From Arthrobacter sp. TMP15 (GTDB lineage: Bacteria > Actinomycetota > Actinomycetes > Actinomycetales > Micrococcaceae), in NCBI RefSeq assembly GCF_039529835.1, contig NZ_CP154262.1:310001-374000 (forward strand): a stretch of DNA of 64,000 bases, written 5' to 3'. A model generated the notes under the pieces. It searched no databases. It was not told where the DNA came from and was given only the letters and a program-made list of their open reading frames with translations. Shown here piece after piece: positions 62,101-64,000 of the stretch. Each line of letters starts with the position of its first letter. Within the stretch, counting starts at the first letter, position 1. The translations under genes were made by a program, and so were the position numbers.

Positions 62101-64000
62101 TCAAAGGTGATGTCCTCAATTTTCCAGCTCGTGGCGCCCAGAGCAAACACATCCCCCACCCTGGATTCGTACACCATCTCCTCATCCAGTTCGCCCACGC
62201 GGCGCCCACCCTTATTGGCGCCACCTGATTCCTCAGAACCAATGATGAACACGCCAAATAGGCCGCGGTCAGGAATGGTACCCCCGGATATTACCGCCAG
62301 ACGTTGTGCACCTGGCCGGCCCACAATGGTTCCGGCCGCGCGGTCCCAAATGATGCGCGGGCGTAGCTCAGCAAACTCATCTGAGGGGTAGCGCCCCGCC
62401 AACAAGTCCAAGGTGGCCTCAAAAGCCGAACGTGGCAGTGCCAAAAAGGGTGCACTGCGGCGGACCGTCTCAAACCACTCATCCACATCCACAGCTTCCA
62501 GCGCGGTAGCGGCCACAGTTTGTTGGGCCAGAATGTCCAGCGGGTTGGCCGGGATGGACAGTGGCTCAATTTTGTTAGCCAGCATCCGTTCCACTGTCAC
62601 GGCGGAGTGCAGCAGATCGGCGCGGTGTTTAGGGAACAGCAACCCCTGCGATATTTCTCCCACCTGGTGCCCGGCACGGCCCACTCGTTGGAGTCCATTA
62701 GCCACAGATGGCGGTGACTCCACCTGAATCACCAAGTCCACGGCACCCATATCGATGCCCAATTCCAGACTTGATGTGGCCACCACGGCGCGCAGCCGCC
62801 CAGATTTAAGATCATCCTCGATCAGCGCCCGTTGCTCTTTGGACACCGAACCGTGGTGCGCCTTAGCCAGCACCAGCGGCGCCCCCGCCACGGCTCCGGC
62901 CTGCGCCATCATCTCGGCGGGGAGCCTTGCCGGGGACTCCGCTTTCCGCCAGGCGTGCGCTGAGGAGGGTTCGACGTCGGACACCTCACCGTCCGCCGTC
63001 TGCGCAACTTTCAGTGCGGCGGCAGCGTCGAGGGCCGCCAGTTCTGATCGTTCGGCGTATATCTCGTTGAGACGGCCCGTGAGCCGCTCAGCTAATCGGC
63101 GGGAGTTGGCGAAGATTATGGTGGACTTCTTCGCCAACACGGCGTCCACGATCTTTTCCTCAACATGGGGCCAAATCGAGGCGTTGGGTGCCAGACCGGA
63201 GGCAGGGCCAAGCTCGTTGGCGGAGGCCAGTGCGGGAAGTTCGGTCATGTCCGCGACCGGCACGGTCACAGTAAGATCCCAGTTTTTGGTGCTGGGCGGA
63301 GCCACTATTTCAACCGGGGCATTGCCGCCCAGGAAACGGGCCACCGTTGAATGCGGCTCAACTGTTGCTGACAGACCAATGCGTTGAGCGGGGGTTTTCA
63401 ATAGCGCATCAAGACGTTCCAGGGAGAGCGCCAAATGCGCTCCACGTTTGGTTCCAGCCACCGCATGGACCTCGTCAATGATGACTGTGTGCACATCCGT
63501 GAGAGATTCTCGCGCCTTGGAGGTCAGCATCAGATACAGGGATTCCGGGGTGGTGATCAAGATATCTGGTGGATGGCTGAGCAGGCGGCGCCGTTCATTG
63601 GTGGGGGTATCTCCGGAACGCACACCCACGCTGACCTGCGGGGTCGCCAGACCGAGCTGGGCAGCTGTTTGTGTGATGCCGATCAAGGGTGCCCGGAGGT
63701 TTCGTTCCACGTCCACACCCAGAGCCTTGAGCGGGGAAATGTAAAGCACCCGGGTGCCTACTTTTTTACTTGTATTTTTTTCGGCGCCGGCCGCTGTTGA
63801 AGTTTCCTGTGGGGGATCTGTTTTTGCGATGAGCCCATCGAGTGCCCAGAGGAAGGCGGCCAGTGTTTTTCCGGAACCTGTGGGTGCAACCACCAAGGAG
63901 TGGGCTCCGCCAGCAATCGCGGCCCAAGCACCCACTTGAGACGGCGTGGGGGAACCAAACGCGCCAAGGAACCACTCGCGGGTGGGGGCGGCGAATTGTT
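59154..64000 (-). CDS. lhr: Long Lhr-type ATP-dependent helicase, 5' end missing
   Basis: The frame is open to the edge of the window and encodes over 1,610 residues, so only a short N-terminal piece is missing. It has the helicase core with APTGSGKTLAAF (Walker A), VIIDEVHAVAGTKRGAH (motif II, DEVH), SATVEPHSTVARFLGG (motif III), STIIFANSRRLAERL and VATSSLELGIDMGAVDLVIQ, then QRVGRAGHQVGE (motif VI). The WH/Lhr-core region and a long C-terminal domain follow. Lhr unwinds RNA-DNA hybrids in a 3'-5' direction and takes part in DNA repair. The gene is translationally linked to nei. Confidence 0.93.
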   Translation of the reverse strand, partial: QFAAPTREWFLGAFGSPTPSQVGAWAAIAGGAHSLVVAPTGSGKTLAAFLWALDGLIAKTDPPQETSTAAGAEKNTSKKVGTRVLYISPLKALGVDVERNLRAPLIGITQTAAQLGLATPQVSVGVRSGDTPTNERRRLLSHPPDILITTPESLYLMLTSKARESLTDVHTVIIDEVHAVAGTKRGAHLALSLERLDALLKTPAQRIGLSATVEPHSTVARFLGGNAPVEIVAPPSTKNWDLTVTVPVADMTELPALASANELGPASGLAPNASIWPHVEEKIVDAVLAKKSTIIFANSRRLAERLTGRLNEIYAERSELAALDAAAALKVAQTADGEVSDVEPSSAHAWRKAESPARLPAEMMAQAGAVAGAPLVLAKAHHGSVSKEQRALIEDDLKSGRLRAVVATSSLELGIDMGAVDLVIQVESPPSVANGLQRVGRAGHQVGEISQGLLFPKHRADLLHSAVTVERMLANKIEPLSIPANPLDILAQQTVAATALEAVDVDEWFETVRRSAPFLALPRSAFEATLDLLAGRYPSDEFAELRPRIIWDRAAGTIVGRPGAQRLAVISGGTIPDRGLFGVFIIGSEESGGANKGGRRVGELDEEMVYESRVGDVFALGATSWKIEDITFDRVLVSPAFGQPGKLPFWKGDSLGRPVDLGRALGAFIREVSAAPRKKALARCAATGLDQWAANNLLSYLDDQKASTTQVPDDKTLMVERFHDELGDWRVVLHSPFGMPVHAPWALAVAARLHERYGLDGSAMASDDGIVLRVPLMDDEPPGADLFLFDPAELDGIVTAEVGGSALFASRFRECAARALLLPRQNPGKRSPLWQQRQRSAQLLDVARKYPTFPIVLETVRECLQDVYDLPALKEIAASIERRELRIVETTTSEPSPFARSLLFGYVASFLYEGDSPLAERRAAALSLDPALLDELLGRAELRELLDPDVIATTEAQLQRLAPDRRARGIEGVADLLRLLGPLTVAEIAARLVPTVSADPSGPEPSLVTEDAADPPAVVGSPEHGVESHLVQVGAFLSTLAGANRALQVNMAGEPRFAAIEDAARLRDALGIPLPMGVPLAFIEPVADPLGDLLGRYARTHGPFTAPEAAARLGLGVAVVLSGLARLSADRRVTEGEFLPQRAENGASEWCDVQVLRQLRSRSLAALRAEVEPVDAATFGRFLPAWQHVTAASSSTALRGLDGVLTVVDQLAGAPIPASAWEPLVLASRVANYSPAMLDELMATGEVVVSGSGALGSNDGWLSLHIADSADLTLQPSTDFTATEFQERILAALGNGGAYFFHQLREMTAEGPDHPPSDSELTNALWELLWAGRVSNDTFSPIRALLAGGHTAHKQKTPSSRLRPARAGRYGRLPGRSLSSQRGAPPVGAGRWSLLSGASSAEDAISTTQATLRSHALAELFLDRYGVITRGSVMNVGIPGGFGLMYKVLARLEESGKCRRGYFIEHLGAAQFAVSATVDRLRTFSEDAALAVKAPTALALAATDPANPYGAALPWPPLDSGHRPGRKAGALVVLVDGALILYVERGGRTLLCFSEDDSAIALAAKALVQVVKRGAIDKMAIEKVNGGDILGTALAHSLLESGAYSSPRGVRIRA

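Overview
The window reads as chromosomal DNA of a high-GC Gram-positive bacterium of the Micrococcaceae, most likely Arthrobacter or a close relative. This rests on the gene set rather than on any database match: RNase J, RamB next to aceA/aceB, an actinobacterial Lhr-Nei pair, a queuosine-salvage pair without synthesis genes, an Asp23/DUF2273/DUF6286/AmaP-like stress operon, and a homoprotocatechuate dioxygenase whose metal ligands fall at the residue numbers known from Arthrobacter and Brevibacterium. GTG starts and 1- or 4-base start/stop overlaps are frequent. I saw no tRNA, rRNA, insertion sequence, prophage or CRISPR array.

Layout. 1-4.2 kb: the tail of a PLP enzyme, then an ABC exporter pair with complementary broken ATP sites, then a 28-bp perfect inverted repeat. 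4.2-7.3 kb: RNase J, an S4 RNA-binding protein and a DsbA/FrnE-like oxidoreductase, separated by strong hairpins. 7.4-12.1 kb: the glyoxylate shunt (aceB, aceA) divergent from its probable regulator ramB, which looks leaderless. 12.3-19.1 kb: an acidic DMP19-like protein, a GIY-YIG protein, a 3-hydroxybenzoate 4-monooxygenase-like flavoprotein behind a clear operator, a large helicase-nuclease and a small monooxygenase. 19.2-29.7 kb: a homoprotocatechuate (3,4-dihydroxyphenylacetate) meta-cleavage cluster on the minus strand. It holds an FAH-RraA fusion, a GntR regulator, hpaE, hpaD, hpaH, hpaI and a broken succinate-semialdehyde dehydrogenase, flanked by an IclR regulator, an MHS-family transporter and a LysR regulator.

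29.7-43.7 kb: mostly single housekeeping and accessory genes (DUF2127, ketopantoate-reductase family, MDR oxidoreductase, alpha/beta hydrolase, YhhQ and Tgt for queuosine salvage, SRPBCC, NUDIX, VOC, YdeI-like, an Lrp regulator divergent from a trans-sulfuration enzyme, and a GH76-like hydrolase). 43.9-47.6 kb: an SDR / acyl-CoA dehydrogenase / ThDP-enzyme operon. 49.4-52.2 kb: PEP carboxylase, which with the glyoxylate shunt supplies C4 acids. 52.7-57.3 kb: a compact envelope-stress operon around two Asp23 proteins, ending in an ECF sigma factor and a protein that joins a zinc anti-sigma motif to an Asp23-like tail; a near-consensus CRP/GlxR site lies upstream. 57.3-64 kb: an RluA-type pseudouridine synthase, a Nei-type glycosylase and the 3' part of a long Lhr helicase.

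The most unusual items are the anti-sigma/Asp23 fusion, the FAH-RraA fusion in a pathway whose last enzyme is truncated, the asymmetric ABC exporter, the SF1 helicase with a C-terminal PD-(D/E)XK-like domain, and two families of long, near-identical intergenic palindromes. All functional calls come from reading motifs and family resemblance by eye; no searches were run.
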